The notes under the pieces: model-generated
What the model was told of the DNA's origin: nothing
Seen by the model: the letters and a program-made list of their open reading frames with translations, nothing else
The model's database searches: none
Part shown: positions 51,901 to 59,419 of the stretch, piece by piece
Position numbering within the stretch: the stretch's first letter is position 1
Layout: every line of letters starts with the position of its first letter
Assembly (NCBI GenBank): GCA_900550255.1
Contig: URQZ01000002.1
Location: 42,728-106,727 of the forward strand
Length of the DNA stretch: 64,000 bases
From: an uncultured Mycoplasmatota bacterium
Lineage (GTDB): Bacteria; Bacillota_I; Bacilli_A; RF39; UBA660
Direction of reading: 5' to 3'
Translations under genes and position numbers: made by a program

Positions 51901-52090
51901 CTTTAGCTAACATATGATGTACTCCTGGCATTCCATTAGCCGTAGCTGGTCCATCATAGAAAACAAAGTTTTCATCATTTTTTCTATTTTCAATTGTCTC
52001 ATTTAAAAGATTTTCATCTTCCCATCTTTTTAATGTTTCTTCTTCAATTTCATTAATATTTCTTTTATCTAATTCTTCAAATTTTTTCAT
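48989..52090 (-). CDS. ileS: Isoleucyl-tRNA synthetase (type 2, eukaryote-like)
   Basis: Charges tRNA-Ile. The 1033-residue protein has the class I signature in the form GMPGVHHMLAKV near residue 55-63 and KMHKS at 592-596 in place of KMSKS. The long editing insertion includes TTPWTL and GTGIVHIAPAFGQDDY; the WDTHGLPVEVQVEKELG and WFYSLLVIS segments are also typical. Length and the C-terminal extension place it with the IleS2 group, which tends to be naturally insensitive to mupirocin. Control is by a T-box located upstream of the preceding cation exchanger gene, two bases away. Confidence 0.97.
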   Translation of the reverse strand: MKKFEELDKRNINEIEEETLKRWEDENLLNETIENRKNDENFVFYDGPATANGMPGVHHMLAKVVKDTFCKYKTMKGYKVIRKVGWDTHGLPVEVQVEKELGFNGKGDIEKYGIKKFNEKCRESVWKNEEAFRNFTNKMGQFIDLKHPYITYDNNYIETEWWILKKYFDEGLIYDGLKITPYCPRCGTGLASHEVAQGYKEISVNTVTVPFKLKDEDNTYLLVWTTTPWTLISNVAACVNPKEEYVKCKSKGYNFIVAKKLASKVLGDEYEVVETYKGKDLEYREYEQFLPFLEVNKKGFYITCADYVTMEDGTGIVHIAPAFGQDDYEVGLRYNLPVLNPVDEAGCYTDGPWKGRLVVDPELEIEIIKYLAKEDKIFKKQKIVHNYPHCWRCKTPLVYYAKESLYIKTTAYKDKIIAENNKINWVPSYVGEKRFGNWLENMNDWAISRNRYWGTPIPLWRCSCGHDEMIGSREELVEKAIEKIDKNIELHRPYVDDIHIKCPDCGKVMNRVTDVMDCWFDSGSMPFAQYHYPFENKELFESQFPADFIAEGIDQTRGWFYSLLVISTFVMGKSSYKNVVVNDLVLDKNGQKMHKSRGNAIAPMPILEKYGADATRFFMLYSSPVWTPLKFDEDGIKEMISKFFNTLKNTYAFFQMYANTDGIDPREYKVKYEDLEEIDKWLLSKYNKLVKSVTISMDEYDLNKTTKSLLTFVTEDLSNWYIRRNRRRFWSSNLDNSKKGVYQTTYEVLVGVCEMLAPIAPFISDELYIKLTGKKSVHLANYPKYNEKLVNEKIEKRMDLIRELISIGRNIREEAKIKVRQPVSEILIDGNNEDLISDLVPLMKEELNVKEIVFIKDLDQYMNFTVKPNFKEVGKILGSKIKEFSQKLLELTNDKISKLNNKENITIELDGEDFEVTPSMVDIRISAKEGFDVAYQNNNFVILNTELTDDLVLEGLAREFISKVQNMRKNKDFDIVDRIKVYYLADSDVNNSIVKFGDLIKKEILATDMIEEENLEETIDLNGHEVKIRIEKN

Positions 52091-52092
52091 AA

Positions 52093-53043
52093 TTAACCTC
52101 CTAAAATAATATACGAATAATATATAACAAAAATAATTAATAATATAATTCCTTCATTCTTTTTTAATTTATAATCATTATATGAAAATATAAAAAGGAA
52201 AAAAGCTGCTAAAAACATAACAATTAAATCTATATAACTAAAACTTATTTTAGCAATTCCTCCAAATAAAGCAATTGGTAGCCCTAAAACTATTCCAATA
52301 TTAAATACATTACTTCCTACAACATTACCAATGGCTATATCATATTCACCCTTTATTGTTGCTACAATCGATGTAACTAACTCTGGTAATGATGTACCTA
52401 ATGCAATAATGGTAAGTGATATCAATCTTTCGCTAACACCAAGATGTTTAGCTATAAAACTCGCACTATCTACAACTAAACTACTTCCCACTATTATACA
52501 ACCAATTCCAAGTATCGTAAATAGTATTGATTTTAATACACTATACTTAGGTATAGATTCACCCTTGTCTGTTTTATTTCGCATCATACTTATCAAGTAG
52601 TAAATAAAAACTAAAAAGAATAAAAGAAGAATAATTCCATCTGAACGTGTAAATGCATTAGGACTTTTATCAAATAAACTATCACTCATAGTAACTATTA
52701 AAAGTGTTGTAATTAAAAGAGTTATAGGTAATTCTTTTTTTACAGTCGCATTTTTGACATTTAATGGATGAATTATACTACAAATGCCTAGTATCAGTAA
52801 AATATTAATTATATTACTACCTATGACATTACCAAGTACAATATCACCACTACCATTTAGTAATGATTTGATTGAAACAGCAAATTCAGGAGCACTTGTT
52901 CCAAATGATACGATTGTAAGTCCAATTAACATTTTTGATAGTTTAAAATGACTTGCAAGCGATGATGAACTTTCAACAAAAACATCTGCTCCTTTTATTA
53001 AAATAATAAATCCTACTATTAATAATAATATATTAAATAACAT
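52093..53043 (-). CDS. CaCA-family Na+/Ca2+ exchanger-like antiporter
   Basis: This 316-residue membrane protein has two inverted repeats of five helices (PF01699). The first alpha repeat is LIGLTIVSFGTSAPEFAVSI and GNVIGSNIINILLILG, the second LISLTIIALGTSLPELVTSI and GNVVGSNVFNIGIVLG; their acidic residues bind cation. It probably exports Ca2+ against Na+ or H+. Unusually it is inserted between an ileS-type T-box and ileS, and so should be co-regulated with charging of tRNA-Ile. Confidence 0.93.
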   Translation of the reverse strand: MLFNILLLIVGFIILIKGADVFVESSSSLASHFKLSKMLIGLTIVSFGTSAPEFAVSIKSLLNGSGDIVLGNVIGSNIINILLILGICSIIHPLNVKNATVKKELPITLLITTLLIVTMSDSLFDKSPNAFTRSDGIILLLFFLVFIYYLISMMRNKTDKGESIPKYSVLKSILFTILGIGCIIVGSSLVVDSASFIAKHLGVSERLISLTIIALGTSLPELVTSIVATIKGEYDIAIGNVVGSNVFNIGIVLGLPIALFGGIAKISFSYIDLIVMFLAAFFLFIFSYNDYKLKKNEGIILLIIFVIYYSYIILGG

Positions 53044-53089
53044 AACTAACTCCTCATTAAATCAATCAACTGATTCTTTCTTTATTTCA

Positions 53090-53300
53090 AAAAAAAACGC
53101 CCTTATCTAAGGACGAATAAATCGCGGTACCACCTTAATTTATAAAATAAATTATACTCTCAAAACTATAACGCGTTACCGTTTTTTCTTAATATTTTCA
53201 GAAAAACACATCAAGAGTGATCTTTATATTATTATCATATTAGCTTCCACCATGCGCTAACTCTCTATTAATCAAAATAATATAACGTCTCTATCATTTG
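53090..53300 (-). promoter_or_regulatory. T-box riboswitch (Ile specifier)
   Basis: The minus-strand leader after divIVA has a stem I region (GATAGAGACG to GAGAGTTAGCGC, GGTGGAAGCTAA), a candidate specifier ATC followed by A (53221-53218), the canonical T-box AAGGTGGTACCGCG (53136-53123), and a terminator CGTCCTT / AAGGGCG plus nine T (53115-53090). ATC reads as isoleucine, consistent with ileS downstream. Uncharged tRNA-Ile should stabilise the antiterminator and allow transcription of the exchanger and ileS. Confidence 0.94.
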
Positions 53301-53302
53301 TT

Positions 53303-53761
53303 TTAAAGTTCTACATCATCTAATTCACTAACTACTTCTAGTTGAGCTTCAACTATATCTTTTACTCTTCTTTTAAAGATATTTATATTTCTTTGTAATG
53401 TATTAGCATCTTGCTCTGCTTTTTCTGCTTTTAATAATGCCTCATTTATAATTCTATTAGCATTCATTTTAGCATCATTTAAAACTGTTTCGCTTTCTTT
53501 ATGAGCATTAATTTTAATTTGTTCTGAAGTTTTTTGAGCCATCATAATAGCTCTATTTAAAGTATGTTCCATATGTTCATATCGAACTATTTTTTCTTTT
53601 AGCATTTGATTTTCTTTTTCTAAAGATTCAAGTTCCTTTATTCTTTTATCTTTATCTTTTATTTCATCAACCATTTGTTCTACTTGATTAATCACTTTAT
53701 CTAAAAAATTATTTACTTCTTCTGGATCATAACCTCGTAGTGTTCGATTAAACTTTTCCAT
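53303..53761 (-). CDS. divIVA: DivIVA-family cell-division/polar-growth protein
   Basis: DivIVA binds negatively curved membrane at septa and poles. This 152-residue protein opens with the N-terminal domain (FNRTLRGYDPEEVNNFLDKV), lacking the usual residues before FxxxxxGYD by a short truncation, then long coiled coils (about 25-75 and 85-140). Gene order sepF-divIVA-ileS is the conserved Firmicutes division-cluster order; ylmG and ylmH are absent here. Confidence 0.93.
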   Translation of the reverse strand: MEKFNRTLRGYDPEEVNNFLDKVINQVEQMVDEIKDKDKRIKELESLEKENQMLKEKIVRYEHMEHTLNRAIMMAQKTSEQIKINAHKESETVLNDAKMNANRIINEALLKAEKAEQDANTLQRNINIFKRRVKDIVEAQLEVVSELDDVEL

Positions 53762-53810
53762 ACTTTCACCTTCTTGATACTACAGATAGTAGTATTCTTT
53801 CTTTTTTAAA

Positions 53811-54221
53811 TTACCACTCAATATTTATATCATCATTGTCATGGATATCTTTACCTTCAGTTTCTTCTGTTATTTTTCCTTGTACATTAATGTTATTTGG
53901 TGTACATAGAAAAATACCTCCACCTATTTTTTGTAAATCTCCACCAATTGCATAAATTGTTCCTGCTAAAAAATCAATTATTCTTTTTGCTTGATCTGAT
54001 GTTACTCTTTTTAAGTTAACAACAACTGTATTACGCATTTTTAAATGATCTGCAATTTGTTGTGATTCAGAGTATGCTCTTGGTTCAAGTAATATCATTT
54101 TATTATTACCATCGTTTTCTTGTAAAGCTTCCTCTGGTTTCAAATCATAATATTCATCTCCAGATATATTTCCTCCAAATACATCCTCATCATTATTTAA
54201 CCATTTTTTTAGTATTCCCAC
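53811..54221 (-). CDS. sepF: SepF, FtsZ-anchoring division protein
   Basis: SepF polymerises into rings and tethers FtsZ to the membrane. This 136-residue protein has the N-terminal amphipathic membrane helix (GILKKWLN), an acidic linker, and the SepF domain: LLEPRAYSESQQIADHLKMR, VVVNLKRVTSDQAKRIIDFL, and TIYAIGGDLQKIGGGIFLCT. The start is GTG with GAGGAGG upstream. It lies 50 bases before divIVA. Confidence 0.96.
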   Translation of the reverse strand: MGILKKWLNNDEDVFGGNISGDEYYDLKPEEALQENDGNNKMILLEPRAYSESQQIADHLKMRNTVVVNLKRVTSDQAKRIIDFLAGTIYAIGGDLQKIGGGIFLCTPNNINVQGKITEETEGKDIHDNDDINIEW

Positions 54222-54308
54222 TTCTATTCCTCCTCAGGTCTTTACTCTTTGTCATTACTATAAATAATTTTATCATATATTTTTGTATTTGCAAATATGT
54301 TTTTTAAA

Positions 54309-54587
54309 TTATTTAACTTTTTTAAGAAGAAAATACTTACATTTATATGCACATTCTTTTTCTAAATATTTTTCTTTATTATTAATATCATTTATTTTAT
54401 TAAATTTGGGATTATCTTTATTACAAAATCCTTTTAATCGCAATTTTCCGTATGCAAAGTCACCCAATATATAATCATAATCATAAAAATAATCCGTTAT
54501 TTTTTCTAATAAAAGTTCTTTGTCATAACAATCACGGTAATTTTCAATAATTTCATATTCTATATCATCTACAATTATTTTCATCAT
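54309..54587 (-). CDS. yutD: YutD-family protein (DUF1027)
   Basis: This 92-residue cytoplasmic protein matches YutD (PF06265): a short IIVDDIEYEIIENYRDCYD start, then YDYILGDFAYGKLRLKGF and a C-terminal Cys pair region ECAYKCKYFLLKKV. Function is unknown though the family is widespread in Bacilli. The ATG at 54587 has AAGGAT upstream and is preferred to 54608. It follows yunB, a neighbour of yutD in Bacillus as well. Confidence 0.88.
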   Translation of the reverse strand: MMKIIVDDIEYEIIENYRDCYDKELLLEKITDYFYDYDYILGDFAYGKLRLKGFCNKDNPKFNKINDINNKEKYLEKECAYKCKYFLLKKVK

Positions 54588-54636
54588 AATTATCCTTTCA
54601 ACACACATAAATTATATCATGACTTTTAAATAAAGT

Positions 54637-55404
54637 CTATTTAACTGGAACTGTTAGACTAGTATCAGTTTTTCCATTTAAATAATACTCAGGAATTTGT
54701 CCTTGAATCAGTTTTACTGCTAAAGGGATATTCATCTCTACATCTACTTTTTTAGATGATATTGGTAATATGACTTGTTCTACAACATGTACATAAACAT
54801 TTACTTTAATTAAAGCATTATTTATTCCGTAATTTGTTACCTTAGTTTTAATATCACTATCGATATCACCGATTAAAGTTAATTTAACAGGAATTTTAGG
54901 TCCAATATTTGTTAGAAGAGAATTTTTAAATACTACTCCACTTGGGATTTCAAAAACTAAACCACGTCCCTTTTTTTCTTTTGAAAAGGAACTTGATATT
55001 GACATTGGTAATTCTATTTTATCAAATTCTGTTGATTCTAAATTAGTCAAATATTCATTTACAGTTTCTGTTATTTTGCTTAACAATCTATTTACACTAA
55101 GGGGATTAAAGTCAATTGTTTTAATATTTCCATTATCATCTTTAGTTGTTATAAATAATTCATCAACATTTATTTCTTTTGTTACTTCTTCATTTACTGC
55201 CTGTCTAATAATATAAGTTGCTATTTTACCTGCCTGAAGTTCTGCATAATTCATAATAACAGGCGACACCTTTTTATTTATAAAGCGAAAAATCAAAAAA
55301 ATTACTATCATTATTGTTACAATAAGAATTATTATAATATTAATTTTAGGAACTTTTTTTAAATTAAATTTATTTCTTTTCTTTAAATGTATTTTTCTTT
55401 TCAT
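54637..55404 (-). CDS. yunB: YunB-family sporulation protein
   Basis: YunB is a sigma-E-controlled protein needed for normal sporulation in B. subtilis; its mechanism is unknown. This 255-residue protein has a very basic N-terminus, one membrane segment (INIIIILIVTIMIVIFLIF), and the YunB core (PF09560): YAELQAGKIATYIIRQAVNE, DFNPLSVNRLLSKITETVN, IEIPSG-like FEIPSGVVFKNSLLTNIGPK, and a closing beta region with VHVVEQVILPISSKKVDVE. Length matches the family. Confidence 0.9.
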   Translation of the reverse strand: MKRKIHLKKRNKFNLKKVPKINIIIILIVTIMIVIFLIFRFINKKVSPVIMNYAELQAGKIATYIIRQAVNEEVTKEINVDELFITTKDDNGNIKTIDFNPLSVNRLLSKITETVNEYLTNLESTEFDKIELPMSISSSFSKEKKGRGLVFEIPSGVVFKNSLLTNIGPKIPVKLTLIGDIDSDIKTKVTNYGINNALIKVNVYVHVVEQVILPISSKKVDVEMNIPLAVKLIQGQIPEYYLNGKTDTSLTVPVK

Positions 55405-55470
55405 AGTATCACCTTTTAAATTATATGTATAAAATTTTTATTTTATCTAATAATAAAAAAGGTGATTATA

Positions 55471-55923
55471 ATGAATATTAAAGATATAATGAGTTCAAAT
55501 TTAATAACATGTGATAAAGATGCGACTTTAAATGATGTTTCAATTAAAATGAAAAATTATGATATTGGTTTTATTCCCATAAGTGATGAAAAAAAGATTA
55601 TTGGTGTAATAACAGATCGTGATATTGTTGTAAATGCCTTGGCAAATAATGAAAATGAAAATGCTAAAGTTATCGATTATATCAATAAAAATATAATTAC
55701 AGTTCCTTGCAATTCTGATATAGTCGATGTTTTAAAAGTTATGAGTCAAAACAAGGTTAAGAGAGTCTTAGTCGAAAATGAGAAAAAGATAAAAGGAGTA
55801 ATATCTCTATCAGATATCATAAATTCTAACTATGAAGAAAGAGTTTTAATTGATACACTAAAAAATATCTATGCCATAAAACAAAAAGAAAATAATGCTG
55901 AAATTGATGAATTTTATTTATAA
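55471..55923 (+). CDS. Two-CBS-domain protein
   Basis: This 150-residue cytoplasmic protein is a CBS pair: MNIKDIMSSNLITCDKDATL, GFIPISDEKKIIGVITDRDI, then KNIITVPCNSDIVDVLKVMS and VKRVLVENEKKIKGVISLSD. Such stand-alone pairs bind adenine nucleotides and sense energy state; partner unknown. The ATG at 55471 follows AAGGTGAT; the in-frame GTG at 55462 is inside that site. It is monocistronic and divergent from yunB. Confidence 0.9.
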   Translation: MNIKDIMSSNLITCDKDATLNDVSIKMKNYDIGFIPISDEKKIIGVITDRDIVVNALANNENENAKVIDYINKNIITVPCNSDIVDVLKVMSQNKVKRVLVENEKKIKGVISLSDIINSNYEERVLIDTLKNIYAIKQKENNAEIDEFYL

Positions 55924-55936
55924 ATTCATCTTTTTT
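55906..55936 (+). terminator. Terminator of the CBS gene
   Basis: A 9-bp stem GATGAATTT / AAATTCATC with a 7-base loop is followed by six T; it includes the end of the coding sequence. Confidence 0.8.
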
Positions 55937-55947
55937 GTATAAATAAT

Positions 55948-55969
55948 AAAAAAAGATGACATAGTCATC
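55948..55969 (-). terminator. Terminator of the nrd operon
   Basis: GATGAC / GTCATC with a 3-base loop is followed by seven T on the minus strand, just past nrdG. Confidence 0.75.
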
Positions 55970-55974
55970 AAATT

Positions 55975-56535
55975 TTATATGAATAAATATTGTTCTCGCA
56001 TATTTAAAACTAATGGTTCCTTAATATCATATTTTTTTATAGTACAAACTTTATTTTCTTTCAGACTTTTTTGAACATCAATTATTCTTTGATTTTTAGA
56101 ACCTCTAAAAGCAATATTTAAACTTTTTTCTTCTAAAATAAAGCGTCCATCTATTAAAACATCAACTGTTTTTAAAAAGTTTAAAATGCTTTTTTTACTT
56201 TTTGACATAATCATTAGTTGTTCATAAGTATAGCCAGTATAACACCAAACATTCATACCTATACTTTTAGCAAAATTTGCGATTTCTAAACATGCTTCTG
56301 GTTGACATAATGGATCGCCTCCAGAAAAGGTAATTCCATTCTGATATTTTATCTTTGCTAATTTCTTTTTTACCTCTTCTACATCGACCAATAGCCCATC
56401 TTCAAAATCATGAGTACTAGGATTATGACAACCTCTACATTTGTGTGGACAACCTTGAGTCCAAATAACAGTTCTTATGCCCTCACCATCTACAACGCTA
56501 TCTGGTTGTAAATCAGCAGCTAATCGTATTTTCAT
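55975..56535 (-). CDS. nrdG: Anaerobic ribonucleotide reductase activating protein (radical SAM)
   Basis: Uses S-adenosylmethionine and a 4Fe-4S cluster to install the glycyl radical of class III reductase. This 186-residue protein has the cluster motif GCPHKCRGCHN (Cys29, Cys33, Cys36; C-x3-C-x2-C) and the glycine-rich ITFSGGDPLCQ. The DLQPDSVVDGEGIRTVIW start and IDGRFILEEKSLNIAFRGS segment are typical NrdG. It lies two bases after the small glycyl-radical ORF, last in the nrd operon. Confidence 0.95.
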   Translation of the reverse strand: MKIRLAADLQPDSVVDGEGIRTVIWTQGCPHKCRGCHNPSTHDFEDGLLVDVEEVKKKLAKIKYQNGITFSGGDPLCQPEACLEIANFAKSIGMNVWCYTGYTYEQLMIMSKSKKSILNFLKTVDVLIDGRFILEEKSLNIAFRGSKNQRIIDVQKSLKENKVCTIKKYDIKEPLVLNMREQYLFI

Positions 56536-56537
56536 AA

Positions 56538-56708
56538 TTAAGCAGCTTTCTTTTCTTCTTTTATAACTTCTTTAATACCAGTGTGTTTTACACGGTCTTT
56601 TTCTTCAGCTCTTTTAGCGTTATTAAATCTTTTAACATCTCCTGCTAAATAACCTGTAACTCTTCTTATTCTTTCAAATCCAATTCCTTCTCCTACAACT
56701 TTTTCCAT
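56538..56708 (-). CDS. Separate glycyl-radical-domain peptide of class III ribonucleotide reductase
   Basis: This 56-residue ORF (MEKVVGEGIGFERI then RRVTGYLAGDVKRFN, AKRAEEKDRVKH and a basic tail) matches the extreme C-terminus of classical NrdD. There an R-x-x-GYL motif carries the radical glycine (Gly681 in E. coli, Gly580 in phage T4) and is followed by F-N-x-x-K-x-x-E and R-V-K-H. Here the candidate radical residue is Gly19. It has its own AGGAGG 6 bases before the ATG, starts 14 bases after the nrdD stop in another frame, and lies 2 bases before nrdG. NrdD upstream ends without this motif, so the two polypeptides probably assemble into one active enzyme. Homology is read by eye; activity is inferred. 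Confidence 0.82.
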   Translation of the reverse strand: MEKVVGEGIGFERIRRVTGYLAGDVKRFNNAKRAEEKDRVKHTGIKEVIKEEKKAA

Positions 56709-56722
56709 AATAATCCTCCTAA

Positions 56723-59038
56723 CTAACAATTACATTTATATTCATTAATTCTTTCAATTGGTACACTATCAAATTCCTTACGTCCACATCCTGGACAAAC
56801 ATCTCCGATAACACCAACATATCCACAAACTGGATCTCTATCAACAGGATGATTAATTGCTCCATAACCGATTCCTGTTTCTTTCATCATTCTAATAACA
56901 CTTTCAAATGCCTCAACATTTGTTGTTGTATCGCCATCAAGTTCGATATAACTTATATGTCCTCCATTTGTTAAATTATGATATGGAGCTTCAATTTCAA
57001 GTTTATGTTTAATACTTGTTTGATAATAAACTGGAACATGGAAAGAGTTTGTATAATAATCTCTATCCGTTACTCCTTTTATTTTTCCAAATATAGCTTT
57101 ATCTATTCCAACAAAACGTCCTGATAATCCTTCAGCAGGTGTTGCAATTAAAGTGAAATTCAAATTATATTGTTTAGAATATTCATCACATCTTTTACGC
57201 ATAAAGCCAATAATTTCTAGTCCTAATTTTTGGGCTTCTTCACTTTCAGCATGATGTTTTCCTATCAATGCTTTCAAACTTTCTGCAAGTCCAATAAATC
57301 CAATGGTTAAACTACCATGTTTTAATAGTTTTCTTAAACGATCATTTGGTTTTAATTTATCACCATCTGCCCAAACGCCTTGTTCAAGTAAGAATGGGAA
57401 ATTATAACTATGTTTACTACATTGAACTTCAAATCTTTCTAATAGTTGATCACGAACTAAATCCATCATATCGGCAAGTTCTTTATAGAAATTATCCATA
57501 TCTGCTTTTTCTCTTTCTTTTAAGCAAATACCATTTCTAATTGCAATACGTGGTAAGTTAATAGACGTAAATGATAAATTACCACGACCTCCTGTTGTTT
57601 GATTATTTAAATCAGTTACATCACTCATTAAACGAGTTCTACATCCCATATATCCAACTTCTGTTTTATAGTTTCCTTCTTGATAGAAAGCTAAGTTAAA
57701 TGGTGCATCTAAGAATGAGAAGTTAGGAAATAAACGTTTGGCTGATACCTTACATGCTAACTTAAATAAATCATAGTTTTTATCTTCTGGATTATAATTT
57801 ACTCCTTCTTTTACTTTGAAAATCGAAACTGGGAAAATTGGTGTTTCACCTTTACCTAAACCTGCATCAGTTGAAAGTAAAAAGTTTTTAATTACCATTC
57901 TTCCTTCAGCTGATGTATCAGTTCCCAAATTTATTGATGAGAATGGAACTTGAGCTCCAGCTCTTGAATGCATTGTATTTAAATTATGAACAAAAGCTTC
58001 CATTGCTTGATAAGTTGTTCTATTTGTTTTTTGAATTGCTTTTTCATAACTTTTTTCAAACATTCTTTTAATGCTTTTTGACTCTTTATATATAGGTTCA
58101 AATATTTCAATATCAAATTCAATTGAATTTAATTTATCTATTTCTCTAACAATTCGATCAATATTTATAAAGCTTAATAAATCACTATAATCTAAAAGAT
58201 CATATATTTGTTGTTTAAATTGTTTTTTAAATGTTTTTAATACCCCAGGTGCCATATAATAATCAAATGCAGGTATTGATTGTCCTCCGTGTTGATCATT
58301 TTGATTTGATTGAATAGCAATAGCTGCAAGTGATGAATAAGACATAATATCTTTTGGTTCTCTTAAATGACCATGACCTGTCGAAAAACCATTTTTAAAT
58401 AATCTGTCTAATTCAATTTGCATACAAGTTGTTGTTCCCATTGGTAAGAAATCCATATCATGAATATGAATATCACCATTATCATGAGCCTCAGAAAATT
58501 TCTTTTTCATTAAATAAGATTTTGCGAATTCTTTAGAAACAGTACTTCCATATTGAAGCATTGTACCCATGGCTGTATCTCCATCGACATTTGCATTTTC
58601 TCTTTTATTATTATCTTCATTTGCTGATTTAAGTCCTAATCCTTCGATTGATTTTAAAAACTTATGTGTTTTTTTCTCATCAAAGAAAAGTTGTCTTGAT
58701 TGATTACGTCTTTCTCTATATTCTGAGAAATTTTTATAAACGTCTTCATAACCTTTTTTTTGTAGTTCTGATTCAATCATATCTTGAATTGTTTCAATTT
58801 TTATTCTACCATTTTCTTCATTTTCTTTTTCAATTCTTTTTATAATAGAATGATATACTTTTTGAATATCTTTTTCATTATATTTTTTAATATGTTCCCC
58901 ATTTTCATCCTCTGCTACAACACTATCAAAACCTTTTTTAATAGCAATAGCAATTTTAGATCCATCAAAAGAAACTTTTTTTCCATTTCTTTTAACAACG
59001 TTTAGAGTTTCTAACAACTCTTCTTTTTCTGCTACCAT
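56723..59038 (-). CDS. nrdD: Anaerobic ribonucleoside-triphosphate reductase, large part without glycyl-radical motif
   Basis: Reduces NTPs to dNTPs without oxygen. The 771-residue protein starts with an ATP-cone (VVKRNGKKVSFDGSKIAIAI) for allosteric control, followed by the NrdD barrel: GDIHIHDMDFLPMGTTTCMQ, FDYYMAPGVLKTFKKQFKQQ, GAQVPFSSINLGTD, and TIGFIGLAESLKALIG. It ends with the zinc ribbon CGYVGVIGDVCPGCG and a final CNC, and lacks the usual R-R-x-x-GYL glycyl-radical tail, which is in the next ORF. The ATG at 59038 follows AGGAGG with 7 bases; the in-frame ATG at 59080 has no such site. Confidence 0.95.
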   Translation of the reverse strand: MVAEKEELLETLNVVKRNGKKVSFDGSKIAIAIKKGFDSVVAEDENGEHIKKYNEKDIQKVYHSIIKRIEKENEENGRIKIETIQDMIESELQKKGYEDVYKNFSEYRERRNQSRQLFFDEKKTHKFLKSIEGLGLKSANEDNNKRENANVDGDTAMGTMLQYGSTVSKEFAKSYLMKKKFSEAHDNGDIHIHDMDFLPMGTTTCMQIELDRLFKNGFSTGHGHLREPKDIMSYSSLAAIAIQSNQNDQHGGQSIPAFDYYMAPGVLKTFKKQFKQQIYDLLDYSDLLSFINIDRIVREIDKLNSIEFDIEIFEPIYKESKSIKRMFEKSYEKAIQKTNRTTYQAMEAFVHNLNTMHSRAGAQVPFSSINLGTDTSAEGRMVIKNFLLSTDAGLGKGETPIFPVSIFKVKEGVNYNPEDKNYDLFKLACKVSAKRLFPNFSFLDAPFNLAFYQEGNYKTEVGYMGCRTRLMSDVTDLNNQTTGGRGNLSFTSINLPRIAIRNGICLKEREKADMDNFYKELADMMDLVRDQLLERFEVQCSKHSYNFPFLLEQGVWADGDKLKPNDRLRKLLKHGSLTIGFIGLAESLKALIGKHHAESEEAQKLGLEIIGFMRKRCDEYSKQYNLNFTLIATPAEGLSGRFVGIDKAIFGKIKGVTDRDYYTNSFHVPVYYQTSIKHKLEIEAPYHNLTNGGHISYIELDGDTTTNVEAFESVIRMMKETGIGYGAINHPVDRDPVCGYVGVIGDVCPGCGRKEFDSVPIERINEYKCNC

Positions 59039-59372
59039 CTTAAGTCCTCCTACCATATTCACAAGTTCATTGTATAGCAATTTTTTTTATTAGTCAATGA
59101 TTTTTAAACTATTTTTTTCAAACTTTTGTTCGGTATGTTCTTTTAACCTTTATTTTTAAGAAAAAAACAAAAAAAATTTTTTTAAACTTTTTTAATTTTT
59201 TATTTTTTTCTTTTTTTGTTTCTTTAAAATTATAGGTTTATCTCTTATTTTTTAAGGCGAAAAGTTAATTTGTGGTTTTTTCATTTTTTTCTTTTTTCTC
59301 TTTTTTTCAAAAAAGCATATATTCGTTTTTTCAATTTTTTTAACTTTTTGATTTTTATTTTTAGTTATATTA
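59039..59372. other. Long T-rich divergent spacer without a gene
   Basis: The 380 bases between nrdD and spoVIF hold no ORF I can support. From about 59140 to 59360 the plus strand is almost all pyrimidine, with many runs of five to eight T separated by single A, C or G and a short A block near 59160. I see no clear NrdR box, hairpin or conserved RNA motif. The bias may influence curvature or nucleosome-free-like melting of the two divergent promoters. Confidence 0.6.
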
Positions 59373-59399
59373 ACCCATTTTAAAGGAAAACATATAATA
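59373..59399 (+). promoter_or_regulatory. Sigma-K-like promoter of spoVIF
   Basis: AC (59373-59374), 16 bases, then CATATAATA (59391-59399) fits AC-N16-CATANNNTA. The leader would be very short, with the AGGAGGG site starting near the transcript's 5' end, which lowers confidence. Confidence 0.4.
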
Positions 59400-59419
59400 A
59401 CTTAGGAGGGTTATTTATT

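Noticed and set aside
55420..55446. Sigma-E-like ATA-N16-CATATAAT upstream of yunB
   Set aside because: The transcript would begin within the ribosome site, leaving almost no leader; in DNA this AT-rich a chance match is likely.
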